The notes beneath the pieces were generated by a model. The model did no database searches. It saw nothing but the letters and a program-made list of their open reading frames with translations, and had not been told where the DNA came from. From Clostridiales bacterium (lineage in GTDB: Bacteria; Bacillota; Clostridia; Saccharofermentanales; Saccharofermentanaceae): a stretch of 64,000 nucleotides of DNA. The position numbers and the translations under genes were made by a program. The stretch is from contig JAFZWA010000006.1 in the NCBI GenBank assembly GCA_017617525.1, positions 143,974-207,973 on the forward strand. Direction: 5' to 3'. Position 1 is the stretch's first letter. Every line of letters begins with the position of its first letter. Positions 46,665-57,172 of the stretch are shown piece after piece.

Positions 46665-47600
46665 TCACTTCTTCTGTGAAGTAATATCTGTAAATACATC
46701 TTCAAGCGAAGGTGCCATGGAACGGAACTCAAGGATCGGAACATTGATCCTTGCCATCGCGAAGAAAATGGCCTTTCTCACATCCAGATTTCCGTCCGCG
46801 GAGACATCGACCTGAAGAAGCCCTTTCTTTTCGGAAAGCGCCGTTACGGATTTGATCCCGGGTACGGCACGAAGCGGCATCTGAATATCCTTCATGGATC
46901 CTTCCACGGTAAGCAGATAGTGCGAGTTTCCTTCGACCTGTGCGGAAAGCTCGATCGTCGGCGCGTCAGCTACGATCTTACCGTTATTGATAATGATCAC
47001 TCGATCGCAGATCGCCTGAACTTCCGAAAGGATATGCGAGCTGAAAATGATCGTGTGATTTTTGGAAAGCGTTGTGATGAGCTTACGGATCTCAATGACC
47101 TGATTCGGGTCAAGACCTACTGTCGGTTCGTCGAGAATGATGACCTCAGGATTTCCGATCAGGGTCTGCGCGATACCTACACGCTGACGATAACCTTTAG
47201 AAAGGTTGTGGATCAGTCTTCCGGAAACATTACCGATATGGACCATCTGCATGACACTGCTGATCTGCTTCTTTCTGATGTCCTTGGGGACTTTTTTCAA
47301 TTCACTGACATACTCAAGATACTCGAATACTGTCATATCAAGGAAAAGCGGCGGCTGCTCAGGGAGATAACCGATGTTCTTCTTGGCCAGTTCAGGCTGC
47401 TCAAGAATATCGTAGCCGTTGATGGTGACTTTGCCGCTGGTAGCGGAAATATAACCGGTGATGATGTTCATCGTCGTCGTCTTACCCGCACCGTTCGGTC
47501 CGAGGAATCCGAGGATCTCACCCTGTTCCACTTTAAAAGACACTCCTCCGAGTGCTTTCTTATCGCCGTAAAACTTTACAAGATTCGATATCTCAATCAT
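46665..47600 (-). CDS. ABC transporter ATP-binding protein (GldA-like)
   Basis: 311 aa. Walker A GPNGAGKTTT (about 35-44), Q-loop GYLPEQPPLF, signature LSKGYRQRVGIAQTL, Walker B VIILDEPTVGLDP, and switch His in SSHILSE. The C-terminal 80 residues are typical of ABC-2 exporters. First gene of the module, after GGAGGGAAG. A possible promoter is TTATCA, 16 bases, TAAAAT near 47640-47667 on the minus strand. Confidence 0.94.
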   Translation of the reverse strand: MIEISNLVKFYGDKKALGGVSFKVEQGEILGFLGPNGAGKTTTMNIITGYISATSGKVTINGYDILEQPELAKKNIGYLPEQPPLFLDMTVFEYLEYVSELKKVPKDIRKKQISSVMQMVHIGNVSGRLIHNLSKGYRQRVGIAQTLIGNPEVIILDEPTVGLDPNQVIEIRKLITTLSKNHTIIFSSHILSEVQAICDRVIIINNGKIVADAPTIELSAQVEGNSHYLLTVEGSMKDIQMPLRAVPGIKSVTALSEKKGLLQVDVSADGNLDVRKAIFFAMARINVPILEFRSMAPSLEDVFTDITSQKK

Positions 47601-47674
47601 GTATCTTCCCTCCGCAAACTCTTGCGAACATATTTTAACCTATAAAATCATATTGATAAACCCATTGGACAGGT

Positions 47675-48433
47675 TTATTCCGCTTCTCCTCCGACGATCT
47701 CCGTAGTAAAGACATGACGGCCGCTTTGCGCCTCGATACCATCCACCAGGATAACCCCGTCATTCTCCTTAAAGAAGATCAGGACTTCTTCACCCGGATG
47801 CACTTCCGAAGAATAGTTGATCGTAAGTTCCCCGATCCTCTTTTCCGTGGGAAGCACGGAATAGCAGGCGTCTTCGCTCCAGGCCACATAGTTTGTGTTG
47901 TTCACATGCATATTTCTGTCGATCTGACTGTAATCGGCAAAACGCTTGAGTTTCTTAAGTCCTTCCCTCTCATCGTCCGGGATCGAAGCCACTTTCGCTG
48001 CTTTTCGCTCGGAAGGCTTCTTGGCTTCAAATACTTCCATACCCGGGATCGACTGCGGTCTTACGGGACGATGGTCGCCCTGATGCGCGATCACCCATAC
48101 GGATGTCGCCTCACCGATCAGATTCTTATTCTCATCAAAGATATCGAAGTCACGGTTGAAAAAGAGTCTTTCAAAACCCTGGGACCAGGTGCGGATATAG
48201 ATCGTGTCTTTCCACTTCGGGATCCTCTTCATGACGACCTTCATTCGAAGGATCAGCCAGCACGCGGTAAGTTCATCCATCTTATCGGAACCGAAACCGT
48301 GGCGATCCGCGTCCATGCAGGCCGCTTCCTGCAGCATGGCAAAAAGAGAATGATAATGCAGTCTGTCGTGAATATCTGTTTCAGGACCAATGATCGTAAA
48401 GCGGTACAGATTCTCTTCTTCAATGAATTGCAT
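47675..48433 (-). CDS. Acyl-ACP thioesterase
   Basis: 252 aa, double hot-dog fold. The catalytic segment is YSQIDRNMHVNNTNYVAW (Asp, Asn, His of FatA/FatB-like enzymes); the N-terminal half holds ACMDADRHGFGSDKM and WLILRMKV. Releases fatty acids from acyl carrier protein. Upstream neighbour at 48436 is two bases away, so co-transcribed. Confidence 0.9.
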   Translation of the reverse strand: MQFIEEENLYRFTIIGPETDIHDRLHYHSLFAMLQEAACMDADRHGFGSDKMDELTACWLILRMKVVMKRIPKWKDTIYIRTWSQGFERLFFNRDFDIFDENKNLIGEATSVWVIAHQGDHRPVRPQSIPGMEVFEAKKPSERKAAKVASIPDDEREGLKKLKRFADYSQIDRNMHVNNTNYVAWSEDACYSVLPTEKRIGELTINYSSEVHPGEEVLIFFKENDGVILVDGIEAQSGRHVFTTEIVGGEAE

Positions 48434-48435
48434 GA

Positions 48436-49083
48436 TCAGTCCTCTTTCTTTTCTTCGGTCTTTTCTTCGGATTTCTCTTCCGGCTTTGCCTTAGGATTAA
48501 CTCTGGGCTTAGCTGTTACTGTTCCCATAGGTTTTCCCTGTGGGCGGTACATCGTATTTCTCGGGTTAAAACGGAAGAATACCTGAAGCATCGACTCATC
48601 CGGCTCAATATACAAAAGCACTTTCTGAGATCCCATGCTTGTCGCCACATACCATTCTTCGTCTTTATTGATACCGGAAACGCATCTTCCGCGAAGATAA
48701 TTCGGCTTTTCGAATTCAGATACCGGATGACGTTCATCTTTCAGCTTCGCGACCATTTCAAAATCACGGATGCTGCCGGAGAAAAGCTGCGTACGACGCT
48801 TCTTTCCTTTGATCGTGTCGATGGTAAACTCATCGTTTACGACACTGTACTCAAATTCCTTACGAAGTCCGGAGACCTTGTAATAACAAAGATATCCGAT
48901 ACCGAAGGAAATCGCTCCCGTAAACAGGAAGAGATAGCCGATACCGAAAAACAACGGGAATATGTTTACGATCAGGATCGCCAGAACGGCAAGTATGACA
49001 TACAGGACTCTACAGATCTTATCTTTGGCCGTCAAATGCTTAACTACAAGCTTTTCGACGAACACGTCGTTATTAAATCGCAT
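48436..49083 (-). CDS. Hypothetical two-TM protein with charged tail
   Basis: 215 aa: two adjacent TM helices (about 26-70), a cytoplasmic domain with EYSVVNDEFTIDTIKGKKRR and YIEPDESMLQVFFRFNPRNTMY, and a Lys/Glu/Pro tail of about 20 residues. Possibly the DUF6106-type family, which I cannot confirm. Located after groEL's terminator and before the thioesterase. Confidence 0.7.
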   Translation of the reverse strand: MRFNNDVFVEKLVVKHLTAKDKICRVLYVILAVLAILIVNIFPLFFGIGYLFLFTGAISFGIGYLCYYKVSGLRKEFEYSVVNDEFTIDTIKGKKRRTQLFSGSIRDFEMVAKLKDERHPVSEFEKPNYLRGRCVSGINKDEEWYVATSMGSQKVLLYIEPDESMLQVFFRFNPRNTMYRPQGKPMGTVTAKPRVNPKAKPEEKSEEKTEEKKED

Positions 49084-49100
49084 ACACGATCTCCTTTACA

Positions 49101-49136
49101 AAAAAACAGAGGCCATGGCATTACGCCATGACCTCT
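49101..49136 (-). terminator. Intrinsic terminator after groEL
   Basis: Twelve-pair stem AGAGGTCATGGC/GCCATGGCCTCT (one wobble) with a 5-base loop, then a T-rich run on the minus strand. Confidence 0.88.
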
Positions 49137-49159
49137 CTATTTTATCAGAAATCAACTGA

Positions 49160-50788
<1,629 letters not shown>

Positions 50789-50802
50789 CTATCAAACGGG
50801 AA

Positions 50803-51093
<291 letters not shown>

Positions 51094-51112
51094 TCACCTC
51101 CAGCAAATTTAA

Positions 51113-51139
51113 TTAGCACTCGATTATTACGAGTGCTAA
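51113..51139 (-). promoter_or_regulatory. CIRCE operator of groES-groEL
   Basis: TTAGCACTC, nine bases, GAGTGCTAA: an exact match to the CIRCE consensus, the target of HrcA. It sits between the promoter and the groES start. hrcA is not in the window. Confidence 0.97.
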
Positions 51140-51149
51140 ATCAAATACT

Positions 51150-51177
51150 ACTATACCATTTAGTCAGAAGATGTCAA
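51150..51177 (-). promoter_or_regulatory. Promoter of groES-groEL
   Basis: Minus strand: TTGACA, 16 bases, TATAGT, with CIRCE starting 11 bases beyond the -10. Confidence 0.8.
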
Positions 51178-51212
51178 TATCAAAGAAAGACAAAAACAGA
51201 AAAATGTATCAA

Positions 51213-52487
51213 TTATTCGGAATCACCGTCGGCCGGTTCTGTCGGATCCGTCGGTTCAACCTTCGGAGCCTTCGGAATCTCAGGAACCTCGTCGAATTCA
51301 GTAGTCTCTCCGTATAGGAACTCCTGTACAAGCGGGATCATACCGTTCCAGTCAGGACGGATGCTCCACTCGTTGGCACGGATATCCGAGAACATACCCT
51401 GTCGGCAATAGCCGTCGATCGGGATGCCCAAAGACTCGATCTTTAGGTTGCGAACTTCCGGAAGGAAGTCAAAAGCGTACTTTTCAACGTCTTCTCTGGG
51501 GATATCCGTCGCGACCATCTCAAGGATATCATCAAGAGCCGCAAGCTTAGATGTTGTACCGAGATTAGCGAAGGTCTTAAGAAGTTCATTAAGAACCTTG
51601 ACCTGTCTTTCAGTTCTGCCGTAAACACCGTTGCCGACTTCGCGGATACGGCTGTAAGCAACCGCCTGTCTTCCGTTCAGGTGAACCATACCGGATGTCG
51701 AAAGGACGTATTTCTCAGTCGGATCTCCAACGAGATTATTCTGTTCACGAAGGTTGGAGTTCAGTCCGCCCGGTTCGTGGTATACTTCGGACTTCGTGAC
51801 CTCAAGATCGATACCGCCTACGGCATCGATAACTTTTTCCATGTTATAGAAGTTAACGTACGCGTATCCTTCAATAACGATACGAAGATGATCTTCGACT
51901 ACTTTCAGAAGAAGATTCGGGCCGCCGTAGCTCATCGCCGCGTTGATCTTCATCGGATTGGTGTGACCCGGAACGTACGCGTAACAGTCTCTCTGGATCG
52001 TAACCAGTTTGATCGTGCCTTCATTATCGTCAACACTCATGACCATGATAACGTCAGCAAGGCTTCCTGTTCCGTCTTCCGTGTACTTTCTGGAACGGCT
52101 GTCGATACCGATCAGAAGGAAGTTGTGGATATGCTCTTCTTCGATCGGCTGGAAACTTGTTTCCGAAGTATATTCGGAAATATGAACTACCGAGCTCTCT
52201 TCATTGATAAATGTCGGGTTCTCTTCTTTTGGAATATATTCGATCTGATCCAAAAGATAATCCTTATATCTCATAGCCGCGATATAGATACCGCCGGCGA
52301 TGATCGTCAATACGAGAACGATCGGCAAAAGCACGCGAAAACATACACGTCCGAATGTCCACGGCTTTTTTCTCTTGAGTTTTTTCGCGGAGACTACATT
52401 TCCTTTCGCGTTAACATGCTCAACATGAATCTGCTGACCTGCCGATCCGGGTCTTCTGACCGAAGCGTTCTTATGACTGTCTTTCAT
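51213..52487 (-). CDS. Second LCP family wall polymer ligase
   Basis: 424 aa: a basic cytoplasmic head of about 45 residues, a TM helix (about 50-71), and an LCP domain with LLIGIDSRSR, DVIMVMSVDD, IQRDCYAYV, KINAAMSYGG, the conserved Asp in VDAVGGIDLEV and AYSRIREVGNGVYGRTERQ. It ends in a Glu/Pro/Thr-rich tail. It shares only family features with the LCP at 5478. A TATAAT at 52540-52545 (minus) suggests its own promoter. Confidence 0.92.
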   Translation of the reverse strand: MKDSHKNASVRRPGSAGQQIHVEHVNAKGNVVSAKKLKRKKPWTFGRVCFRVLLPIVLVLTIIAGGIYIAAMRYKDYLLDQIEYIPKEENPTFINEESSVVHISEYTSETSFQPIEEEHIHNFLLIGIDSRSRKYTEDGTGSLADVIMVMSVDDNEGTIKLVTIQRDCYAYVPGHTNPMKINAAMSYGGPNLLLKVVEDHLRIVIEGYAYVNFYNMEKVIDAVGGIDLEVTKSEVYHEPGGLNSNLREQNNLVGDPTEKYVLSTSGMVHLNGRQAVAYSRIREVGNGVYGRTERQVKVLNELLKTFANLGTTSKLAALDDILEMVATDIPREDVEKYAFDFLPEVRNLKIESLGIPIDGYCRQGMFSDIRANEWSIRPDWNGMIPLVQEFLYGETTEFDEVPEIPKAPKVEPTDPTEPADGDSE

Positions 52488-52539
52488 CTTTGTGTCCTTA
52501 TCTTTTTTCCAATTCTTTTACTAATCTTCCCACGCAGGT

Positions 52540-52545
52540 ATTATA
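52540..52545 (-). promoter_or_regulatory. -10 element of the second LCP gene
   Basis: Consensus TATAAT on the minus strand, 53 bases before the ATG; the -35 is poor. An imperfect hairpin at about 52559-52590 may end the preceding operon. Confidence 0.4.
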
Positions 52546-52595
52546 GTGTACTTTCTCCCATATAAGATTACTTATTTGTAAGAAATCTTCTTTTG

Positions 52596-53327
52596 TTATC
52601 CCTGAGTCGCAGAAGGCTCACTCGAACCCTCTGGCGGCGTTGTTTCAGCGGAGGTCTCCGTTGATTCGGAAGTATCCGGTTGAGACTGTTCCGTACCCGC
52701 AGCCTGCTGTCCCTGAACGTTCCCGTTGACAGGAATATAATCCAGGATCCCGACGATATGTTCTTCGAGCTTATATGTGCCTCTCTGAGTCTTAGACTGA
52801 ACGAAGTCATCCGTATGGAAAAGCATCTTGGCGCCAAAGAATGTCGCGATACCCACAACGATCGCAAGGATCACGAGTTTGATCAGAAGCATTACCGTCA
52901 CGCCGGAGTTCTGGAAAAAGTCAGCAAGCGGAGTATTTCTTCTGATCTTGTTATCAGAAGCGGAAGCCATGAACTCGGCTACACGGAATCTCGGCGAATC
53001 GATCCTTTCCATGATCGTGTGTTTCATCGTAGATGCCGTATACTCATCCAGGCTCTTTTCAGCAGGAGCCGCGTCGTTGATCACCGGGAACTTGCCGGAA
53101 AGCTCATTGACGTGATACTGGAGCGCGTCGGAGAAATAGTAAATGACCTTTTCTTCCGAAAGCTTCGCACGCTTGTGATACGTATCGATAAACGCGTCTG
53201 TCACCGCGATCTCGGCACGGGTCGTGTCACGGAGATTCTTGTACGCGCAACGATAGGCAAAAGCAGCGTATGTATCGTAGAACTGCTCGATATTTTCGCG
53301 TGTCAGTTTTTCATTCCACATATCCAT
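52596..53327 (-). CDS. Sigma-70 region 2-like membrane protein
   Basis: 243 aa. Residues about 14-55 (IEQFYDTYAAFAYRCAY, then AEIAVTDAFIDTYHKR) follow the region 2 pattern of ECF sigma factors. There is no region 4; instead a linker leads to one TM helix (about 147-168) and an outside tail rich in Gln, Ser, Thr, Glu and Pro. The resemblance is by eye. Inference: a membrane-tethered sigma-like or decoy domain. It starts five bases after the Cache-like-MFS gene (GGAGG at nine bases), so part of that operon. Confidence 0.6.
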   Translation of the reverse strand: MDMWNEKLTRENIEQFYDTYAAFAYRCAYKNLRDTTRAEIAVTDAFIDTYHKRAKLSEEKVIYYFSDALQYHVNELSGKFPVINDAAPAEKSLDEYTASTMKHTIMERIDSPRFRVAEFMASASDNKIRRNTPLADFFQNSGVTVMLLIKLVILAIVVGIATFFGAKMLFHTDDFVQSKTQRGTYKLEEHIVGILDYIPVNGNVQGQQAAGTEQSQPDTSESTETSAETTPPEGSSEPSATQG

Positions 53328-53331
53328 ATCA

Positions 53332-55266
53332 TCACACCTCCCCGTTTCTACCCGGCATAGTCGGACGTTGAGGACGCGAAGGACGCTTCGGGCTCTGTTT
53401 CTGCGAAGACGAATTGTCCATCAGCATCAGAAGCGGATACGAACAAGAAACCAACAGAATGATCAGCGCGTAAGCGATCAGCGGTACGCGTACTTTTTCG
53501 AAAGCATTTGCCATACCGAAGAAGAGCGTACCTACGATGATTCCGCCGGTAAACGCGCGAATCAGGATCACGCGTGCGATCGGATGCTTATCCTGTCGGA
53601 TAAGGGACTTATAGTAATCAAGATATCCGAACTCATGTAATCCCTGGGAAAAGCCGAGGAACGTAACGCCGATGACAAGTACTTTTGCCGACGGAGAAAG
53701 CGCGAAGATCAGATATCCGATCGAACTGAGTACAGCTGTGATCGTGATCCTTGACTTGTGCGTAAAGAAATCCTCAAACCAGATGATCAGAAGTTTCATG
53801 ATCACCTCACCGCAGACGATCGCCAGCATATAGTAGAAAGCGACAGTCGCAAGTGAGATGCGTACCTTCTCGAGATAATCGGGAATAAATACGAGGAAGA
53901 ACGCCACCTGTACGCCCAGCGGGAATACAGTACTCCAGGCAAATGTACCGGACTTGGAATTCTTCAAAGCGTAGAAATAGTTAGGAAGACGGACTGTCGG
54001 CTCATTGGACGGCGGACAGTGACGGACAAAGTAAAGAACCTGGATCGCGTAAACGAACAGGAAGAACGACGCTACCATCAATACGGTAAAAAGACCGAAA
54101 CGTTCAAAGAGGATACCCGCGATGATCGCGCCTACGGAAACACCAAGAACATCTCCTGCGTACTGAACCTGATGGATCTTTCTTTCCGTAAAGTCTGCCT
54201 GACCGGAACGCATCGCCATGAGACGGTAGTCTCTCTGGAACTGATAGGACATACCGAGAAGGATGCCGATTGGAAGCAGTAACAGCATTGTCAGGACCGC
54301 ATTATCGATAAGTCCGCAAAGCAGAAGCAGGATAAAAGCGATCACGACAGATACCATAACGGCAAGTCTGGATGTAAGCTTACGGATCATGAGATCACGC
54401 AGATGCGTAAAACGGAAGAATCCGACAAGATAAAGGATGCAGGAAGAAACGATACAGAGCTGAAGCGCAAAACTGTTATCGATCTTTTCCGCAAAAGCTT
54501 CTTTCATGTAAGAAGGAAGAATGATCAGCGGCATCGCGCAGCCGACACTCGAGAAGAACGAGGTCAGGCGGAATGTGGAAAGACCGTACATAACGGATCT
54601 CGGGACCGTCTTATCCGGCGGTGTGATCAACGTATCAAAGAGTCTTCTCATTTCCCCGTAAATGATTGCGATCGCGACTGCTATGGAAATGATGGTAAAC
54701 AGCCAGGACAAAGACATACCGTTTTCAGTCATTACGAAATCTGACTGCGGGATCATAACTTCTACGATACCGGATACGGTTCCGTCAGTTCCGAGGATCG
54801 GAGAAACGGAAGTCACATATCGGATGTTATTCTCACTTCTGTGAGTAACGACCAGCAGCTGCTGTTCGAACGATTCCATATACTCCTCACCTGCTCCGGA
54901 AAGCACGTACTGTTTTCCTTCATCGTAGGTGCGATCGGAAGTATATACTCGCAGGAAAGAGTTTCCACCCTTTACGTATACATTTACGATGTACTGCTTA
55001 TTCGTGTCGTAAGAAGCGGGACCGTTCGGAAGAGTCATGCCGTCGGCAAGGGTCTGTCCCGACAAAGAGACGGAAACGCTGGCCGTATAAGAAGACAGTG
55101 CTGTCTTTCTCTGCGACTCAAGAGCCGAACAGTAAACTTTCGTGACAACGGAAGAAACAACAAAAAGCACGACAAGAGCAGTAATCAGACAGAATCCGAT
55201 CTGGCTGGCAATCGCCTTTTTCCCCTTCGGCGCTTTCGTGAAATTTTCGATCAGAAAATCATTCAT
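53332..55266 (-). CDS. MFS transporter fused to an N-terminal Cache-like extracellular sensor
   Basis: 644 aa. TM1 (about 21-45) is followed by about 140 extracellular residues with Cache/PDC-like strands (YIVNVYVKGGNSFLRVYTSD, RYVTSVSPILGTDGTVSGIVEVM). A second TM (about 188-208) leads into a 12-helix MFS body containing FERKIHQVQYAGDVLGVSVGA-like conserved polar loops, and a basic, Ser/Pro-rich tail. Substrate unknown. It overlaps the upstream Cache-like gene by ATGA, so the two are coupled. Confidence 0.75.
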   Translation of the reverse strand: MNDFLIENFTKAPKGKKAIASQIGFCLITALVVLFVVSSVVTKVYCSALESQRKTALSSYTASVSVSLSGQTLADGMTLPNGPASYDTNKQYIVNVYVKGGNSFLRVYTSDRTYDEGKQYVLSGAGEEYMESFEQQLLVVTHRSENNIRYVTSVSPILGTDGTVSGIVEVMIPQSDFVMTENGMSLSWLFTIISIAVAIAIIYGEMRRLFDTLITPPDKTVPRSVMYGLSTFRLTSFFSSVGCAMPLIILPSYMKEAFAEKIDNSFALQLCIVSSCILYLVGFFRFTHLRDLMIRKLTSRLAVMVSVVIAFILLLLCGLIDNAVLTMLLLLPIGILLGMSYQFQRDYRLMAMRSGQADFTERKIHQVQYAGDVLGVSVGAIIAGILFERFGLFTVLMVASFFLFVYAIQVLYFVRHCPPSNEPTVRLPNYFYALKNSKSGTFAWSTVFPLGVQVAFFLVFIPDYLEKVRISLATVAFYYMLAIVCGEVIMKLLIIWFEDFFTHKSRITITAVLSSIGYLIFALSPSAKVLVIGVTFLGFSQGLHEFGYLDYYKSLIRQDKHPIARVILIRAFTGGIIVGTLFFGMANAFEKVRVPLIAYALIILLVSCSYPLLMLMDNSSSQKQSPKRPSRPQRPTMPGRNGEV

Positions 55267-55946
55267 AGTGTCGCCTCCGTATTCTTATTTGAAATCAGTC
55301 GGAGGATCGGCGGAGCAATGAACTGCAGGGAGAATCCCAAAAGCGCGACAATGACCGCTACGATAACCGTAGACAGGATCTTCGATTCAAGACGGTTACC
55401 CATCTCATTGATCGGACGTGACTGCGCGGAAAGCTCCAGAAGTGCGGACACATTTCCTGCCTGATCCCTGATCGGAACCAGATAATGGTAAACATTCTTT
55501 TCACGCACCTCATAAGGTGTCATTTCAGTGGTCATCCACTCCGATACCGGAATACTCATAGCGACAAGAAGATCAGAATCATTTCCCGTCATCATGGTAA
55601 GGGATCCGTTTGTATACTCATAAAGTCCGAAAGCCTGAGTTGAATAGTCATCCTCATTCGTATCGAGCATCATATATGGAAGGACAGCGCTGTATTTCTG
55701 CGCGGCCTTGGCCGAATCGGCCTTGATCTCTTCACCGGAAATCGCGGATGCGGCATTTACCGCGTCCGTCTGAACACGGCGGATCATAGTATTCTGAAAC
55801 TCTTTTTCAAAACCCAAGCGCATGTGATGTACGGCAAAAGAAACCGAGACAACTACAAGAACTAAAGCAAACAGGGAAAGAAACACGATCTTTGCTACTT
55901 TACCGGCCGCGTTAGAAGCTGTTGTACTATTATCCGAAACAGGCAT
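55263..55946 (-). CDS. Two-TM membrane protein with Cache-like extracellular domain
   Basis: 227 aa: TM helices at about 19-42 and 190-212 flank a 145-residue extracellular domain with the Cache-like end pattern NVYHYLVPIRDQAGNVSALLEL. There is no kinase, methyl-accepting or GGDEF output domain: only about 15 residues follow TM2. The ATG at 55946 follows GAGGTGACAGG. First gene of the three-gene membrane operon. Confidence 0.7.
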   Translation of the reverse strand: MPVSDNSTTASNAAGKVAKIVFLSLFALVLVVVSVSFAVHHMRLGFEKEFQNTMIRRVQTDAVNAASAISGEEIKADSAKAAQKYSAVLPYMMLDTNEDDYSTQAFGLYEYTNGSLTMMTGNDSDLLVAMSIPVSEWMTTEMTPYEVREKNVYHYLVPIRDQAGNVSALLELSAQSRPINEMGNRLESKILSTVIVAVIVALLGFSLQFIAPPILRLISNKNTEATL

Positions 55947-55977
55947 CCTGTCACCTCGCGCATAAAAATTCACGATA

Positions 55978-56005
55978 ATTATATCGCAAAGTATAATAAA
56001 TGCAA
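55978..56005 (-). promoter_or_regulatory. Promoter of the Cache-like/MFS/sigma-like operon
   Basis: Minus strand: TTGCAT, 16 bases, TATAAT. It lies directly after the tRNA terminator, so the operon need not depend on tRNA read-through. Confidence 0.55.
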
Positions 56006-56034
56006 AATAAAAGGAGCTGTCTTACGACAACTCC
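56006..56034 (-). terminator. Terminator after tRNA-fMet
   Basis: Nine-pair stem GGAGTTGTC/GACAGCTCC (one wobble), GTAA loop, then TTTTATTTT. Confidence 0.85.
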
Positions 56035-56040
56035 CCTAAA

Positions 56041-56117
56041 TGGTTGCGGAGGCGGGACTCGAACCTCGCGACCTTCGGGTTATGAGCCCGACAAGCTACC
56101 AACTGCTCCACTCCGCG
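56041..56117 (-). tRNA. tRNA-fMet (CAT), initiator
   Basis: 77 bases with encoded CCA. The anticodon stem GTCGGGCTCATAACCCGA carries the three initiator G-C pairs, and position 1 (C) faces A72, the unpaired end that marks initiator tRNA. T-arm GGTTCGAGTCC. Confidence 0.97.
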
Positions 56118-56134
56118 ATGTATATCAGAAAGTC

Positions 56135-56221
56135 TGGTGCTCGTGACCGGACTTGAACCGGTACGGGTTTTACCCCGACGGATTTTAAGTCCGTTGCGTC
56201 TGCCTATTCCGCCACACGAGC
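56135..56221 (-). tRNA. tRNA-Leu (TAA)
   Basis: 87 bases with encoded CCA. Acceptor stem GCTCGTG/CACGAGC, anticodon loop CTTAAAA giving TAA, a long class II variable arm (CGGGGTAAAACCCG), T-arm GGTTCAAGTCC. Transcribed ahead of tRNA-fMet, 17 bases apart. Confidence 0.97.
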
Positions 56222-56244
56222 AAGTCATTCCTTAGTGCCTATAA

Positions 56245-56273
56245 AGACTAACATTGATGAATGTATTTGTCAA
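56245..56273 (-). promoter_or_regulatory. Promoter of the tRNA pair
   Basis: Minus strand: consensus TTGACA, 17 bases, TAGTCT preceded by TG (extended -10), 24 bases ahead of tRNA-Leu. Confidence 0.65.
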
Positions 56274-56348
56274 ACCCTTTTTTGCCTCTTTCTATTGTCC
56301 TGTCGGTATAATCTTCAGATGGGCAAATGCAGGTATTTTATGCACATT

Positions 56349-56972
56349 TCATACATATATACTGTCCTTGATCGCCGCGTATTTACTCTCACCTATCCCG
56401 GGCACTTTCATCAGATCCTCCGTGGTCATGAACGGTCCGTTCTCTTCCCTGTAATTAACGATCTTCTGAGCCGTCTTTTCTCCGATTCCCGAAAGAGTCG
56501 AAAGCTGCTGTTCATCAGCTGTATTGATGTTTACTTTTCCGCTTTCTTCCTGGGGACCATTCTCCTCTTTCGACGGGATACGGATGACACCGCTTCCCGA
56601 TGCAGAATCGTCATCTTCTAAAGATGGAATATAGATGCTTTCTTCTTCCATGATTCGATAGACCATATCAATATGCGCGGCATCCGCTTTATCCGTCAAA
56701 CCGCCAGCCATATCGATCAGTTCAAACAAGTATACTGAATCCTCGACTTCGTAGATTCCCGGAAAACAGACTTCACCGCATATATAGACCGGAAAACACC
56801 GCGATGTCTCCTGCGAGATCCCTGCATTCTCCGTTTGGGAAACATCCTGTGAAGAACTAGCCGGCATCTCGATCTCAATCGGTTCTTTTCCCGACCGTAA
56901 AGACGAAAATATACAGGCGGCAATGCCCAAACCAACCAGAATCAGAGTTATACATACTCTTCTCTTATCCAT
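56349..56972 (-). CDS. comEA: ComEA family DNA-binding competence protein
   Basis: 207 aa: TM anchor (about 6-26), a Ser/Glu linker, an SLBB-like domain (FPVYICGEVCFPGIYEVEDS), a second linker, and a C-terminal double helix-hairpin-helix (VNINTADEQQLSTLSGIGEKTAQKIVNYREENGPF and LMKVPGIGESKYAAIKD). ComEA binds incoming DNA at the cell surface in competent bacteria. The ATG at 56972 follows AGGTGATTGAA; a GTG three codons earlier is part of that site. comEC is not in the window. Confidence 0.9.
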   Translation of the reverse strand: MDKRRVCITLILVGLGIAACIFSSLRSGKEPIEIEMPASSSQDVSQTENAGISQETSRCFPVYICGEVCFPGIYEVEDSVYLFELIDMAGGLTDKADAAHIDMVYRIMEEESIYIPSLEDDDSASGSGVIRIPSKEENGPQEESGKVNINTADEQQLSTLSGIGEKTAQKIVNYREENGPFMTTEDLMKVPGIGESKYAAIKDSIYV

Positions 56973-57127
56973 TTCAATCACCTGTCGATAACCTTGCTGA
57001 AAGTATAGGACAAAAAATCAAATACGATTTCGACAATTACATTAATTCTTCGACTTTTTGCCCACAAAACAGAAGAAAATACTATCAACTTTTGTTGTTT
57101 TTTGTTGCGGTTTTTTCTTATTTGAAA

Positions 57128-57133
57128 TAAGAT
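57128..57133 (+). promoter_or_regulatory. Possible -10 of the acidic membrane protein gene
   Basis: TAAGAT 17 bases after TTGCGG (57105-57110), in the 200-base divergent gap between comEA and this gene. The rest of the gap is A/T-rich and holds nothing else that I can support. Confidence 0.3.
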
Positions 57134-57172
57134 ATATAAGAGTTATATTATTCAACTTCGGAGGAATTGCAC

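Noticed and set aside
47656..47678. Hairpin after the acyl-ACP thioesterase gene as a terminator
   Set aside because: A seven-pair A/T-rich stem without a T-run; too weak to claim.
56022..56228. Minus-strand frame over the two tRNAs
   Set aside because: The translation is the reading of tRNA-Leu and tRNA-fMet sequence; typical tRNA artefact.
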